A DNA stretch of 64,000 nt from Algoriphagus hitonicola (GTDB taxonomy: Bacteria > Bacteroidota > Bacteroidia > Cytophagales > Cyclobacteriaceae), in assembly GCF_900113375.1 (NCBI RefSeq), contig NZ_FOPC01000006.1, forward strand, positions 155,459 through 219,458, in the 5' to 3' direction. The notes beneath the pieces were generated by a model. It was not told where the DNA came from and did no database searches. It was given only the letters and a program-made list of their open reading frames with translations. Below are positions 26,271 through 35,449 of the stretch, in pieces. A program made the position numbers and the translations under genes. How positions within the stretch are numbered: the first letter of the stretch is position 1; each line of letters starts with the position of its first letter.

Positions 26271-26600
26271 TCATTCCCATTTTAATTCATCTTTGTATTC
26301 ATCTTCGGAATCCTCATTGTCAAATTGCTCAAAATCATAATCTGGCAATAACTCTGTCCGGACATGATCCACGGATTCATTAAGTGCATCCACGAATTTC
26401 AGAAAATCTTCTTTATACAAGAAAATCTTATGTTTTTCGTAGCTAAAATTATCACCGTTGATTTTACGCTTACTCTCCGTGATGGTCAGGTAGTAATCGT
26501 TTGAACGGGTGGTTTTAATGTCAAAAAAATAAGTTCGCTTTCCTGCTTTTACTTTTTTGGAGAATATCTCATCTCTGTCATAGCCTCTTCTATCTTCCAC
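26271..26600 (-). CDS. PUR-alpha-like DNA/RNA-binding protein (DUF3276)
   Basis: A 109-residue PUR-repeat protein of the DUF3276 family, conserved in nearly all Bacteroidota. The core SKKVKAGKRTYFFDIKTTRS, YYLTITESKRK and YEKHKIFLYKEDF is very close to the family. The C-terminus is highly acidic. The longest open frame begins at 26675, but I chose the GTG at 26600, because family members start just before the DRDEIFSK block and a promoter-like TTAGTTTG (26647-26640) would lie inside the longer frame. PUR proteins bind single-stranded nucleic acid; the exact cellular role is unsettled. Confidence 0.88.
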   Translation of the reverse strand: MEDRRGYDRDEIFSKKVKAGKRTYFFDIKTTRSNDYYLTITESKRKINGDNFSYEKHKIFLYKEDFLKFVDALNESVDHVRTELLPDYDFEQFDNEDSEDEYKDELKWE

Positions 26601-26639
26601 AATGCGTATTAGTTTAGGGTTGTGCTGGGGTATTAAATT

Positions 26640-26647
26640 CAAACTAA
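26640..26647 (-). promoter_or_regulatory. Possible -7 element of the DUF3276 gene
   Basis: On the minus strand this reads TTAGTTTG, seven of eight matches to TAnnTTTG. A TTTG lies about 25 bp upstream, longer than usual. Its place about 40 bp ahead of the GTG at 26600 supports that shorter start. Confidence 0.3.
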
Positions 26648-26772
26648 GATAACATAATTCATTTCTTGTTTTCAAACCAAAATTTGATTTTTTTCAAGAA
26701 AATGTAATAAAACTGGTATAAGTGGTTTAAAATCAGAAATGAACGATGGTTATTCAAACGGGGGAGTTGTGA

Positions 26773-27120
26773 TTACTCCCCATGAAGAAAGGCCTTTTTT
26801 TCAAGTAATTGGTCCTCAGTTTCTGGATGTTCAGGATCATCTACACAGCAGTCTACCGGACATACGGCAGCACATTGGGGCTCCTCGTGAAATCCGTTAC
26901 ATTCTGTACATTTTTCGGTGACGATATAATAAAATTCATCGGATACAGGAGTCTGCTTTTCAGTTGCGCTTACGACCGTTCCGTCTTCGAGTGTTACTTC
27001 TTTGAGTGAAGTTCCACCTCCCCAAGTCCATTCTACTCCTCCTTCATAAATTGCCGTATTTGGGCATTCCGGTTCGCATGCACCACAGTTGATGCATTCG
27101 TCAGTGATCATTATTGCCAT
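26773..27120 (-). CDS. 4Fe-4S dicluster ferredoxin
   Basis: A 115-residue ferredoxin. The first cluster motif [13 protein letters not shown] (CxxCxxCxxxCP) is followed by an insert of about 40 residues. The second has [20 protein letters not shown], in which an extra spacing separates the second and third cysteines, as in Chromatium-type ferredoxins. It is cytoplasmic and presumably carries electrons. It is divergently transcribed from the acyl-CoA reductase gene, a neighbour relationship common in Bacteroidota. A functional link (electron supply to reductive acyl chemistry) is plausible but unproven. Confidence 0.95.
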   Translation of the reverse strand: MAIMITDECINCGACEPECPNTAIYEGGVEWTWGGGTSLKEVTLEDGTVVSATEKQTPVSDEFYYIVTEKCTECNGFHEEPQCAAVCPVDCCVDDPEHPETEDQLLEKKAFLHGE

Positions 27121-27139
27121 ATCTCAAACTATTTGATTT

Positions 27140-27170
27140 CAAAAGTAAGAAGCTTCCAAGACTCTGCCAA
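27140..27170 (-). promoter_or_regulatory. Promoter of the ferredoxin gene
   Basis: On the minus strand, TTG (27170-27168) and TACTTTTG (27147-27140) are 20 bp apart and match the Bacteroidota promoter pattern, with an exact -7 element. The transcript would have a leader of about 15 nt. Confidence 0.55.
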
Positions 27171-27206
27171 TAAAAAGTTGTCATACTAACTAATTTAAAT
27201 TAATTC

Positions 27207-27239
27207 TTGGCCTTGTTCGTATCATTTTAGGTAAATTTG
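27207..27239 (+). promoter_or_regulatory. Promoter of the acyl-CoA reductase gene
   Basis: TTG at 27207-27209 and TAAATTTG at 27232-27239 are 22 bp apart, with an exact -7 match. The ATG at 27248 is only 8 bp beyond the -7 element, so the transcript should be leaderless or nearly so. Confidence 0.5.
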
Positions 27240-27247
27240 CCCCCATT

Positions 27248-28264
27248 ATGACAGTCGAAACACGAATTCAAGCTTTTATTCAACTAGGCGAACTCATTCG
27301 CAACCTAACAGCCAAACAAAAAGAATTGCTTTTTTCGCAAGCTGAAAACAGAAATAATTGGTTTACCCAAACCAATTGTGAGGACGCGATGGAGGGGATC
27401 GCATTTTTGCTGAAGGAAGAAAAATTAAGGACTTGGCTTGCTGCTTATCCTTTGGTCGAAAATATAGCCCCCAAAAAAGTGGGGGTTCTTATGGCTGGAA
27501 ATATTCCCTTGGTGGGTTTTCATGACCTGATGACTGTGCTGATCTCCGGACATTATGCTCATGTAAAATTAAGCAGCAGTGATGAGGTTTTGATGAAGTG
27601 GGTGATTACCCGTCTCATTGAGATTCAGCCGGAATTTGACAAAAGAATAGAAATCTCCGAGATGCTCAAAGCAAAAGATGCCTACATCGCCACCGGATCG
27701 GATAACTCTGCAAGGTATTTTTCATATTATTTTGGGAAATATCCCGCCATTATCCGGCAGAATAGAACTTCAGTGGGGATTTTTGATGGCTCCGAATCGG
27801 AGGATGAATTAAGAAATTTTGGAAAGGATGTGTTCCAATATTTTGGATTGGGCTGTCGAAATGTTTCCAAGATTTTTGTAAAAGATGAGGACCAGCTGAT
27901 TCGATTGTTGGATAGTCTGGAGGTATATCAGGATATGGCTAACCATCACAAATACCATAATAATTACGATTATAATAAGTCGATTTATCTAGTCAATGGT
28001 GAGCCTCATCTGGATAATGGCTTCTTGATTTTGAAACAAAGTTCGGAGCTTGTTTCACCCATATCGGTGCTATACTACAGCTTTTATGAAAATCTGGATT
28101 CTTTAAAAAATCAATTGGATACTCATCAAGACAAGATTCAATGTATCGTGGCTAATCCGCAAGTTTGGTCGGGAGCGGTTCCTTTTGGAGCGGCACAGCG
28201 ACCGGAAGTATGGGATTATGCCGATGGGGTGGATACGATGGCTTTTTTGGCTGGATTAAAGTAG
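27248..28264 (+). CDS. Acyl-CoA reductase (LuxC-like)
   Basis: A 338-residue protein of the LuxC acyl-CoA reductase family, which reduces long-chain acyl-CoA to aldehyde. KKVGVLMAGNIPLVGFHDLMTVL is the nucleotide-binding-like segment. FGLGCRNVSKIFV contains the cysteine that in LuxC forms the acyl-thioester intermediate, in the same glycine-rich setting. No luciferase genes (luxAB/DE) are present, so bioluminescence is not suggested. In Bacteroidota such stand-alone reductases sit opposite a ferredoxin and may act in lipid or pigment metabolism. The -7 promoter element lies only 8 bp before the ATG. Confidence 0.88.
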   Translation: MTVETRIQAFIQLGELIRNLTAKQKELLFSQAENRNNWFTQTNCEDAMEGIAFLLKEEKLRTWLAAYPLVENIAPKKVGVLMAGNIPLVGFHDLMTVLISGHYAHVKLSSSDEVLMKWVITRLIEIQPEFDKRIEISEMLKAKDAYIATGSDNSARYFSYYFGKYPAIIRQNRTSVGIFDGSESEDELRNFGKDVFQYFGLGCRNVSKIFVKDEDQLIRLLDSLEVYQDMANHHKYHNNYDYNKSIYLVNGEPHLDNGFLILKQSSELVSPISVLYYSFYENLDSLKNQLDTHQDKIQCIVANPQVWSGAVPFGAAQRPEVWDYADGVDTMAFLAGLK

Positions 28265-28268
28265 TGGA

Positions 28269-30026
28269 TCAGGCAGAAGGCAAAACGACCGTAAATGCTG
28301 TTCCACTTCCTTCCTCGGATTCAACCTCAAGATGGCCTTTGTTTTTCTTGAGGTAATCTCTGACCAAAATCAACCCTAACCCCGTCCCGGATTCATTATG
28401 TAATCCTCTGGTGGTAAAGGAAATCCCATCTCGAAGTTTTATGAGATTTTCTTGGGAAATGCCAGCTCCAAAATCCCGGATCTCGATTCGCACGGTTTGA
28501 TCTTTTCCTGAATTTGCGCTTATTTTTATTATTCCTCCCGGATCTGAGAATTTGACTGCGTTACTCACTAAGTTACGAATCACCAAATCCATCATATTTC
28601 TATCGGCAATGATTCGGAGGTCCTCTGCCGAGTCAATTTCGATTTTGATCTTGTTTTCTTCAGCGATACGACCCAAAAGTTTTTTCTGGTTTTCAAGAAG
28701 CGGTAAAACCTGAAATTCTTGTGGCTCAACATATTCTCCCCGGATCTGAGAACTAGCCCAAGCCAAAAGATTTTCCAAAAGAATGGAAACCTGTTCCATA
28801 TTTCTAGATACTTCGGGTAGCATCTCGATAAATTCTTCCTTACTGATCATTCCGTTTTCTGTCATCCCGATCAATTCTTTCACTCCGAAAACAGGTCCTT
28901 TTAAATCATGAGAGATAATGCTGAAAAATTTATCTTTCAGGTCGTTGAGTTGCCTGAGATCATCGGCTTGTTCTCTCAGCTGCTGATTGATTTTCATTTC
29001 CTGAGTGATATCATCAAAAATCAAAATCGTACCACCTAAGATAGATTTCCTATCCAAAATGGGGATTGATTCTATTTTGATGTTAAAAATTTCCCCGCTT
29101 TTTTGGTATTCAGTGGTTATCGTCTGCTTTTCAAAAGACTCAAGTAATGCCAGTATTTTTTGGTTTTCCTCAAAAATCTCAGAAACATGAGCGCCCATTT
29201 TTATTTTAGAAGGGTTAGCGCAAAACTTTTTTGAAGCAGGATTGTACTCTATAATTTTATTTTTAGAGTTAAAAACTATGACCCCTCGGGTAATATTCTC
29301 CATGATTTTGGTGTGGGCGATGGGCTTGATGCTGAATAGATTATATTGGAGAATAGCAAATCCCAACAATAGATAAGTAAATAAAAAAGCAAATGGCGTA
29401 AGGTCTATCCCTTCGTAAGGTTTGATGATTTCGAGCTGATACATCAAATTGAAAAAGAGTGGAAAAAGTCCAGCGGCAATGATGAGTTGGGTTTGAGTCT
29501 TGAATAGGGGATCCGAAAATTGAAATCGCTTCCAAAGTATCAGGGTTCCGATGGCAAAAGCTAGGTAAGAGTAAATCGTGTGAATCAGGTACCAAGGTCC
29601 AATCTCAATGCCGAGAAAAGGAAAGGGACCGGAATCTTCTAACCAAGTCTTGGCGTAGTGCAAGTGGTGGAAATCATTGGTTAAAACTAATAAATAGGTA
29701 ATTACAGGAATACAAAATGTGAGTAAAATTACCCACTTGGAATTCCAATCTCGAAACCCAGTATAACGCAGGGTGAAAATGATCCAAACTGCTGGTGTAA
29801 AGGATATTCCCAAATACTCCAGCTTGATCCAAAACAACATGTCCTCGAGCGTTTTGCTCGCCAACTCGAGTCCATAAAAGAGCGACCAAACTGAAGCGAA
29901 AAACATGGTCAACGCTATCCATCGAGTAGCCTCATTCAGTTTGATTGAGAGAAAAGTCGAAATCCCAACCACAAGGAGGCTTGTAAAAATCAATACTGCA
30001 GATAAAAAGTTTATCTCTAATTCCAT
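28269..30026 (-). CDS. Sensor histidine kinase with N-terminal 7TM and PAS domains
   Basis: A 585-residue membrane histidine kinase. Seven hydrophobic helices occupy about residues 5-225, the 7TM histidine-kinase N-terminal module. A PAS-like segment (about 235-340, IIEYNPASKKF) follows, then a coiled-coil. The HisKA box FFSIISHDLKGP has its phosphoacceptor at His373. The ATPase domain has NLVSNAVKFS, RDFGAGIS and GTGLGLILVRDYLK. No response regulator is adjacent, so it is an orphan kinase. It converges on the acyl-CoA reductase with 4 bp between, and it diverges from the AtoE-type transporter across a 48-bp gap holding an inverted repeat. Confidence 0.93.
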   Translation of the reverse strand: MELEINFLSAVLIFTSLLVVGISTFLSIKLNEATRWIALTMFFASVWSLFYGLELASKTLEDMLFWIKLEYLGISFTPAVWIIFTLRYTGFRDWNSKWVILLTFCIPVITYLLVLTNDFHHLHYAKTWLEDSGPFPFLGIEIGPWYLIHTIYSYLAFAIGTLILWKRFQFSDPLFKTQTQLIIAAGLFPLFFNLMYQLEIIKPYEGIDLTPFAFLFTYLLLGFAILQYNLFSIKPIAHTKIMENITRGVIVFNSKNKIIEYNPASKKFCANPSKIKMGAHVSEIFEENQKILALLESFEKQTITTEYQKSGEIFNIKIESIPILDRKSILGGTILIFDDITQEMKINQQLREQADDLRQLNDLKDKFFSIISHDLKGPVFGVKELIGMTENGMISKEEFIEMLPEVSRNMEQVSILLENLLAWASSQIRGEYVEPQEFQVLPLLENQKKLLGRIAEENKIKIEIDSAEDLRIIADRNMMDLVIRNLVSNAVKFSDPGGIIKISANSGKDQTVRIEIRDFGAGISQENLIKLRDGISFTTRGLHNESGTGLGLILVRDYLKKNKGHLEVESEEGSGTAFTVVLPSA

Positions 30027-30035
30027 GAAATTGAA

Positions 30036-30054
30036 TAATTCTTGAAAAGAATTA
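30036..30054. repeat. Perfect inverted repeat in the kinase/AtoE divergent gap
   Basis: TAATTCTT-GAA-AAGAATTA, an 8-bp perfect dyad with a 3-bp spacer. A second, smaller dyad (ATTAC-TT-GTAAT, 30051-30062) overlaps its right end. Its place between two divergent starts suggests a regulator-binding site. No regulator can be assigned. Confidence 0.5.
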
Positions 30055-30074
30055 CTTGTAATGTTTGATCTATT

Positions 30075-31439
30075 TTGGCTTATTCGAAGATAATAAATCT
30101 AACCACAAGTCATACTAAATTGGAGGGTAAATTGGGATCAAAAAAAAACAAACTTGCTTTAATCTCACCGTTTAGTCTGGTCTTATTTCTGACCTTGTTT
30201 TGTTTGATCTTTGCGACTTTGATTCAAAGCGAAAAAGAGGAGTCAATCAGTCAGGGGCTTTTGCAGTCTCTGGTATTTTGGCAAGAAGGATTTTTTGGGC
30301 TCCTGGATTTTACCCTTCAGATGATGATGATTTTGGTTTTTGGCTATGCCTTAGCTATTTACAAACCCATTCATTCTTTCCTTCGCAAAGTTTCCTTTCT
30401 TCCCAATAGTCCTCTGCAGGCGGTAATGATGTGCGCAGGCATCACCATACTGGCGGGTTTGCTTAATTGGGGTTTTGGTTTAGTGATCGGCGCATTACTG
30501 GCTCGATTTGTTTTTTTGGCCATGAAAGAAAAAAGAATTGAAAGCAATCCAATACTGTTGGCTTCAGCAGGATATTTAGGAATGGCTGTTTGGCATGGTG
30601 GCCTGTCTGGATCAGCACCGCTGAAGGTCGCAGAGGTAGGCCATTTCATGCAGGGTCAAATTGGAGTGATTCCTGTTTCTGAGACGATTTTTTCCTCCTT
30701 TAATTTAGGGATTACTGGAGGCCTAATCGTCGTGTATTTCTTGACGCTTTGGTTTTTGTCTTTCAAAAAAGTCAACTATGAACAGCCCGTCTACTCACAC
30801 CCGCTGAGACCCGTCGACCATCATGGAGAAAATTATCTTGGACTTGTTTTAGGTGGAATAATGATCCTGTTGGTTGGATGGAAAGTGATATCTCAACCGG
30901 AATTGAATCTGGGATTTTTAAATCTTAACCTAGTCAATTATCTGCTTTTTGGGGCCTGTTTGATGGCCTATCGCGGACTTTCTCAATTTACCGAGGCGAT
31001 CACCGAAGGATTGAAAAGTTCGGTGGACATATTTATTCAATTCCCTTTTTATGCAGGGATCCTGGGGATGGTTACTCAATCTGGGCTTTTGGAATTGACC
31101 GTTGGCTATTTTATCGATAATTCCGATAGCAGTACTTTCCCACTTTTTGGGTTCATTTCTTCTGCCCTGATCAATCTTTTGGTGCCTTCAGGAGGAGGGC
31201 AGTGGGCTGTTCAAGGCCCGCTTCTAATGGAGATCAGCCAATCTCTGGGCCTATCTCCAGCTCGAATGGTGATGGTTTTCTCCTACGGTGATCAGATTTC
31301 TAATCTTTTACAACCTTTCTGGGCTTTGCCGTTACTCTCGATTACCGGGGTAAAGGCCAAGGATTTACTCAAAATTGGTCTTTGGCTTTTCTTAGCGGGC
31401 TTTACCTATTTAGCTGTTTTCATTTATTATTCTTTTTAG
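30075..31439 (+). CDS. atoE: Short-chain fatty acid transporter (AtoE family)
   Basis: A 454-residue polytopic inner-membrane protein with about eleven hydrophobic helices. Family segments include LNWGFGLVIGALLAR, AWHGGLSGSAPL-like (GYLGMAVWHGGLSGSAPL) and LINLLVPSGGGQWAVQGP, which identify the AtoE short-chain fatty acid carriers. The E. coli homologue imports acetoacetate/butyrate-type acids. The start is a TTG at 30075; no in-frame ATG precedes the first helix, so the exact start is uncertain. Thiolase and HMG-CoA-lyase-like genes elsewhere in the window could use such acids, but they are not linked in an operon. Confidence 0.87.
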   Translation: MAYSKIINLTTSHTKLEGKLGSKKNKLALISPFSLVLFLTLFCLIFATLIQSEKEESISQGLLQSLVFWQEGFFGLLDFTLQMMMILVFGYALAIYKPIHSFLRKVSFLPNSPLQAVMMCAGITILAGLLNWGFGLVIGALLARFVFLAMKEKRIESNPILLASAGYLGMAVWHGGLSGSAPLKVAEVGHFMQGQIGVIPVSETIFSSFNLGITGGLIVVYFLTLWFLSFKKVNYEQPVYSHPLRPVDHHGENYLGLVLGGIMILLVGWKVISQPELNLGFLNLNLVNYLLFGACLMAYRGLSQFTEAITEGLKSSVDIFIQFPFYAGILGMVTQSGLLELTVGYFIDNSDSSTFPLFGFISSALINLLVPSGGGQWAVQGPLLMEISQSLGLSPARMVMVFSYGDQISNLLQPFWALPLLSITGVKAKDLLKIGLWLFLAGFTYLAVFIYYSF

Positions 31440-31530
31440 GCCCTTTCGGAAGATATCTAAAACGGTTTTAAATAAGGATAAAGCATTCTTTTGCTTGGTT
31501 GTTCGGTTACAGAAATTGGGACTAAGTTTC

Positions 31531-31538
31531 TATATTTG
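31531..31538 (+). promoter_or_regulatory. -7 promoter element of the aconitase gene
   Basis: TATATTTG followed by CACC is an exact match to TAnnTTTG and lies about 42 bp before the aconitase ATG. No clear -33 TTG is seen at the usual spacing. Confidence 0.45.
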
Positions 31539-31579
31539 CACCAAAATTTTGAATCTTTTACTCACCTAAAACCAATAAA

Positions 31580-33841
31580 ATGGCTTTTGATATAGAAATG
31601 ATCAAGGCGGTCTATGCCCGATTCCCTGAGCGTATTGCCGCAGCTCGTAAGGCTGTAGGCAGACCCTTGACCTTGACCGAAAAAATCCTTTATTCACACT
31701 TATCCGAGGGAGAAGTTTCCCAGGCTTTCGAACGAGGAAAATCCTATGTGGATTTTCAGCCTGACCGTGTGGCTATGCAGGATGCTACTGCTCAGATGGC
31801 TTTGTTGCAGTTTATGCAGGCGGGAAGAGATCGGGTGGCGGTCCCTTCTACAGTTCACTGTGATCACCTGATTCAGGCAGAGGTAGGTGCGGTAAAGGAT
31901 CTGGATAAAGCAAAAGATAAAAACCGTGAAGTGTATGATTTTTTGGCTTCTGTATCTAACAAATACGGAATTGGTTTTTGGAAGCCGGGTGCAGGGATTA
32001 TCCATCAGGTAGTGTTGGAAAATTATGCTTTTCCGGGCGGAATGATGATCGGAACGGATTCACATACGCCAAATGCCGGTGGATTGGGAATGATCGCCAT
32101 CGGTGTAGGTGGAGCGGATGCTTGTGATGTGATGGCTGGATTGCCTTGGGAACTGAAGTTTCCGAAATTAATCGGTGTCAAGCTGACTGGTAAAATGTCC
32201 GGCTGGACTTCGGCCAAAGACGTGATTTTGAAAGTGGCTGGAATTCTAACGGTAAAAGGCGGTACAGGTGCAGTAGTAGAATACTTTGGCGAGGGAGCAC
32301 GATCCCTTTCTGCAACTGGAAAAGGAACCATTTGTAATATGGGTGCCGAAATCGGGGCGACTACTTCGATTTTTGGATATGATGAAAAATCCGCCGCATA
32401 TCTGGAAGGTACCGGAAGAGCAGATATTGCGACATTAGCCAATGGAATTGCTGAACACCTGACAGGCGATTCGGAAGTGTATACTGAGCCTGAAAATTAC
32501 TTCGATCAAGTGATCGAAATCAACCTCTCTGAGCTTGAACCACATGTCAACGGACCTTTTACTCCGGATTTGGCTTGGCCTATTTCTAAATTTGCGGCAG
32601 CAGTAAAAGAAAATGGTTGGCCGGCAAAACTGGATGTGGGATTGATCGGATCTTGCACCAATTCCTCCTATGAAGATATTTCCAGAGCAGCCTCTTTGGC
32701 CCAACAGGCTGTCGATAAAAAATTGACTGCCAAGTCCGAATATACCATCACTCCCGGTTCGGAGCAGGTTCGCTATACTGTGGACCGAGATGGATTCTTG
32801 GATACCTTTGGTAAAATGGGTGGAGTAGTTTTAGCCAACGCATGTGGACCTTGTATCGGGCAATGGGCTCGTCATGGTGCGGATAAGCAGGAGAAAAATT
32901 CCATCATCACTTCCTTCAACCGAAATTTTGCCAAGCGTGCTGATGGAAATCCCAATACTCATGCTTTCGTGGCTTCACCTGAGATTGTGACAGCACTGGC
33001 AATAGCCGGAGATTTGACCTTTAATCCATTGACTGACACCCTGCTCAATGAAGACGGACAATCGGTAAAACTCGATGAACCCAAAGGTTTGGAACTTCCT
33101 ACCAAAGGCTTTGCTGTGGAGGATGCTGGATATCTAGCGCCTGCTGAAGATGGATCGGTGGTAGATGTGATTGTGGATCCCAAGTCTGATCGATTGCAGC
33201 TTCTAGAGTCTTTCCCTGCATGGGAAGGAGCCGATTTGAAAGGCTTAAAATTATTGATCAAAGCAAAGGGAAAATGTACTACTGACCATATTTCTATGGC
33301 AGGTCCTTGGTTGAGATACCGTGGGCATTTGGACAATATCTCCAACAACATGCTGATCGGTGCGGTCAACTCCTTTAATGACAAAACCAACTCCGTAAAG
33401 AACCAATTGACCGGTGAATATGGAGAGGTTCCAGCTACTCAGCGTCATTATAAGCAAATGGGCATCGGGACAGTTGTCGTCGGTGATGAAAATTACGGGG
33501 AAGGGTCTTCCCGTGAGCATGCGGCAATGGAGCCTCGGTTTTTAGGCGTTAGAGCGATTTTGGTGAAATCTTTTGCCCGAATCCATGAAACCAACCTGAA
33601 AAAACAGGGAATGCTGGCGCTGACTTTTGATGATCCTTTTGATTACGATAAGGTTTTAGAAGATGATTCGATTGATATTATTGGATTGGATTCATTTGCT
33701 CCCGGCAAATCACTTCAGGTGGTTTTGCATCATGCGGATGGAAGTTCGGATACCATTAAAGTCAATCATACCTATAATGAAGGCCAAATCGGATGGTTTA
33801 AGGCAGGTTCAGCGCTTAACTTGATCAAGGCAGGAATTTAA
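31580..33841 (+). CDS. acn: Aconitate hydratase (mitochondrial type)
   Basis: A 753-residue aconitase, converting citrate to isocitrate in the TCA cycle through a 4Fe-4S cluster. Cluster cysteines are in [12 protein letters not shown] and [11 protein letters not shown]. The early [22 protein letters not shown] and the late [15 protein letters not shown] are active-site blocks. The length fits mitochondrial-type enzymes (about 750-780), shorter than AcnA (about 890). It is a single gene with its own promoter and a strong terminator, as usual in Bacteroidota. Confidence 0.97.
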   Translation: MAFDIEMIKAVYARFPERIAAARKAVGRPLTLTEKILYSHLSEGEVSQAFERGKSYVDFQPDRVAMQDATAQMALLQFMQAGRDRVAVPSTVHCDHLIQAEVGAVKDLDKAKDKNREVYDFLASVSNKYGIGFWKPGAGIIHQVVLENYAFPGGMMIGTDSHTPNAGGLGMIAIGVGGADACDVMAGLPWELKFPKLIGVKLTGKMSGWTSAKDVILKVAGILTVKGGTGAVVEYFGEGARSLSATGKGTICNMGAEIGATTSIFGYDEKSAAYLEGTGRADIATLANGIAEHLTGDSEVYTEPENYFDQVIEINLSELEPHVNGPFTPDLAWPISKFAAAVKENGWPAKLDVGLIGSCTNSSYEDISRAASLAQQAVDKKLTAKSEYTITPGSEQVRYTVDRDGFLDTFGKMGGVVLANACGPCIGQWARHGADKQEKNSIITSFNRNFAKRADGNPNTHAFVASPEIVTALAIAGDLTFNPLTDTLLNEDGQSVKLDEPKGLELPTKGFAVEDAGYLAPAEDGSVVDVIVDPKSDRLQLLESFPAWEGADLKGLKLLIKAKGKCTTDHISMAGPWLRYRGHLDNISNNMLIGAVNSFNDKTNSVKNQLTGEYGEVPATQRHYKQMGIGTVVVGDENYGEGSSREHAAMEPRFLGVRAILVKSFARIHETNLKKQGMLALTFDDPFDYDKVLEDDSIDIIGLDSFAPGKSLQVVLHHADGSSDTIKVNHTYNEGQIGWFKAGSALNLIKAGI

Positions 33842-33862
33842 TATCCATACGAATAAGTATAG

Positions 33863-33898
33863 AAAACCGTAGTCAAAGAACTGACTGCGGTTTTTTTT
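33863..33898 (+). terminator. Terminator of the aconitase gene
   Basis: A 12-bp stem (33863-33874 with 33883-33894) with one G-U pair and an 8-nt loop, followed by eight T residues. It is a textbook Rho-independent terminator 20 bp after the aconitase stop. Confidence 0.88.
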
Positions 33899-33915
33899 CG
33901 TTTTCTGTCCAATTA

Positions 33916-34521
33916 ATGGAATCAAAGATGAGGTTTATCAAGACAGTTGTTTTCAGTATTTTTGTTTTCCCTTTTCTGCCCTCATTTGGCTTTGCCCAAA
34001 ACGAAGTAAAAATCGAGCGGGAGGTCGGGATCAAAGAAAAACTAGTGCCCTCTGAGGCTAGTGAATGGCTTTATGATGCATTTGAAGAAGCAAAAAAGCC
34101 TAATTGGTTTCAGGAGTTTTCTTTGAATGGGTATTCCTATGAGGCTAAATTCAGACTGGAAGGGAAATATTACAGTGTGGAGTTTGATTCCTTGGGGAAA
34201 ATCGAGGATGTAGAAATAGAGATGGATTTTGATGAATTAGACGATTCTGTAAAGAAAAATCTCAATCAATATTTTTCTGACAATTATGAGGTACATAAAA
34301 TCAGCAAAATCCAAATCCAATACACGGGAGAAGAGGACGATTTAGAAGATTTTTTTGATGAGAATGAGAAAGAGGGCGTCACGGTTCGGTATGAAATCGA
34401 ATACAGGGGAAAAGTATCCAATAAGGTCGATGAAATTTGGGAGGGAACATTTGGAGCCGATGGCACATTCATCACCAAGCGTAAAATAGAGATTAGAATC
34501 ACAGATAATTTGATTTTTTAG
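33916..34521 (+). CDS. Exported PepSY-like protein
   Basis: A 201-residue exported protein. A signal peptide ends near residue 28 (FGFAQ); an alternative ATG four codons in would also keep it. The mature chain has two PepSY-like halves (EAKFRLEGKYYSVEFDSLGKIEDVEIE, and VTVRYEIEYRGKV). It is strongly acidic (DDLEDFFDENEKEG). PepSY-like proteins of this type are common in Bacteroidota, often beside a DUF2490 barrel protein, as here with a 1-bp gap. I know no experimental function. Confidence 0.72.
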   Translation: MESKMRFIKTVVFSIFVFPFLPSFGFAQNEVKIEREVGIKEKLVPSEASEWLYDAFEEAKKPNWFQEFSLNGYSYEAKFRLEGKYYSVEFDSLGKIEDVEIEMDFDELDDSVKKNLNQYFSDNYEVHKISKIQIQYTGEEDDLEDFFDENEKEGVTVRYEIEYRGKVSNKVDEIWEGTFGADGTFITKRKIEIRITDNLIF

Positions 34522-34522
34522 G

Positions 34523-35203
34523 ATGCGAGGATTTCTATTTCTTGGGTTGCTTTTTCTAAGCATTTCATCGGTTTTCGGACAAGATCGACAGACTTTCTTC
34601 ACGGGTTTTTTCCCGGAATTGTCTCTGACCAAAAAGCTTGAAAACTCAAACAAGCTCAATTTCAAAGTCGAAAATCAACATGTGATGTATGATAATCGGA
34701 TTGGGGATAAGCTTCAGTTTGATCATTACCGAACTGACGTGATGGGTTTTTACGATTGGAAACTCACCGCCTCTACCAGTGCAGCTATTGGACTTTTTCA
34801 TCGATTTCAAGACGGCGCTGATGGTAATCGGATTATTCAGCAATACGCTTTTTTGAATCGTCTTCGGTCTTTCCAAGTCGGACATCGTCTTAGAACCGAT
34901 CAAACGTTTACCAAGGGACAGAACGTCGAATGGAGGCTTCGTTATCGAATAGCCAGTGAGATTCCGCTCAGCGGTGCAAAGCTTGATCCCGGAGAGTCAT
35001 ATTTTTTGATTTCAAGCGAACCGATTTTCAGTCTGAAAGGTGGGTCATTCAATTTGGAGAACAGGTTGATTTTTACACTAGGCAAACTATACCCCAAAAA
35101 TCAAAAATTGGAGTATTCGATTGACTACCGAACCGATGGATTTTTCAATAATCGCTTTCGAACTCGGCTTTGGCCCAAAATCGGATACTATTATAATTTT
35201 TGA
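34523..35203 (+). CDS. DUF2490 outer-membrane barrel protein
   Basis: A 226-residue exported protein with signal peptide (LLFLSISSVFGQ). The mature chain is a set of amphipathic strands, with family-typical motifs: YDWKLTASTSAAIGLFHRFQ, AFLNRLRSFQVGHRLRTDQTF and WRLRYRIASEIPL. The C-terminus RLWPKIGYYYNF ends in an aromatic residue, as for outer-membrane barrels. It follows the PepSY-like gene by 1 bp and is probably co-transcribed. The next gene lies 246 bp away; the gap has a promoter-like sequence and nothing else evident. Confidence 0.82.
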   Translation: MRGFLFLGLLFLSISSVFGQDRQTFFTGFFPELSLTKKLENSNKLNFKVENQHVMYDNRIGDKLQFDHYRTDVMGFYDWKLTASTSAAIGLFHRFQDGADGNRIIQQYAFLNRLRSFQVGHRLRTDQTFTKGQNVEWRLRYRIASEIPLSGAKLDPGESYFLISSEPIFSLKGGSFNLENRLIFTLGKLYPKNQKLEYSIDYRTDGFFNNRFRTRLWPKIGYYYNF

Positions 35204-35346
35204 TCCAAATCAAAAAGTTAATTATTGGATTTTTACAAGATGATGAATTTCATGCCCTTAGATGTGTTTTGAGGGCTTTGGAATGGTTTCTGGTGAATTA
35301 ATCTATATTTTTTTATGCATTTTTATTTATTTGAAAAGTAAAAAAC

Positions 35347-35377
35347 TTGCTATGAAATACAAATTGCTGTATGTTTA
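35347..35377 (+). promoter_or_regulatory. Putative promoter of the hybrid histidine kinase gene
   Basis: TTG at 35347-35349 and TATGTTTA at 35370-35377 are 20 bp apart. The -7 element matches TAnnTTTG at seven of eight positions (final A). The ATG at 35450 would then have a leader of about 65 nt. Confidence 0.4.
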
Positions 35378-35449
35378 CGAAATCATATTACAGGTTGGAC
35401 AAAATCCTGTAAAATCTAAAGCAAGACAGAATAGCGCAATTATCAATTC

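Noticed and set aside
27248..28264. Bioluminescence (lux) function suggested by the LuxC-like reductase
   Set aside because: No luxA, luxB, luxD or luxE-like gene is nearby; LuxC-type reductases are common in non-luminous Bacteroidota.
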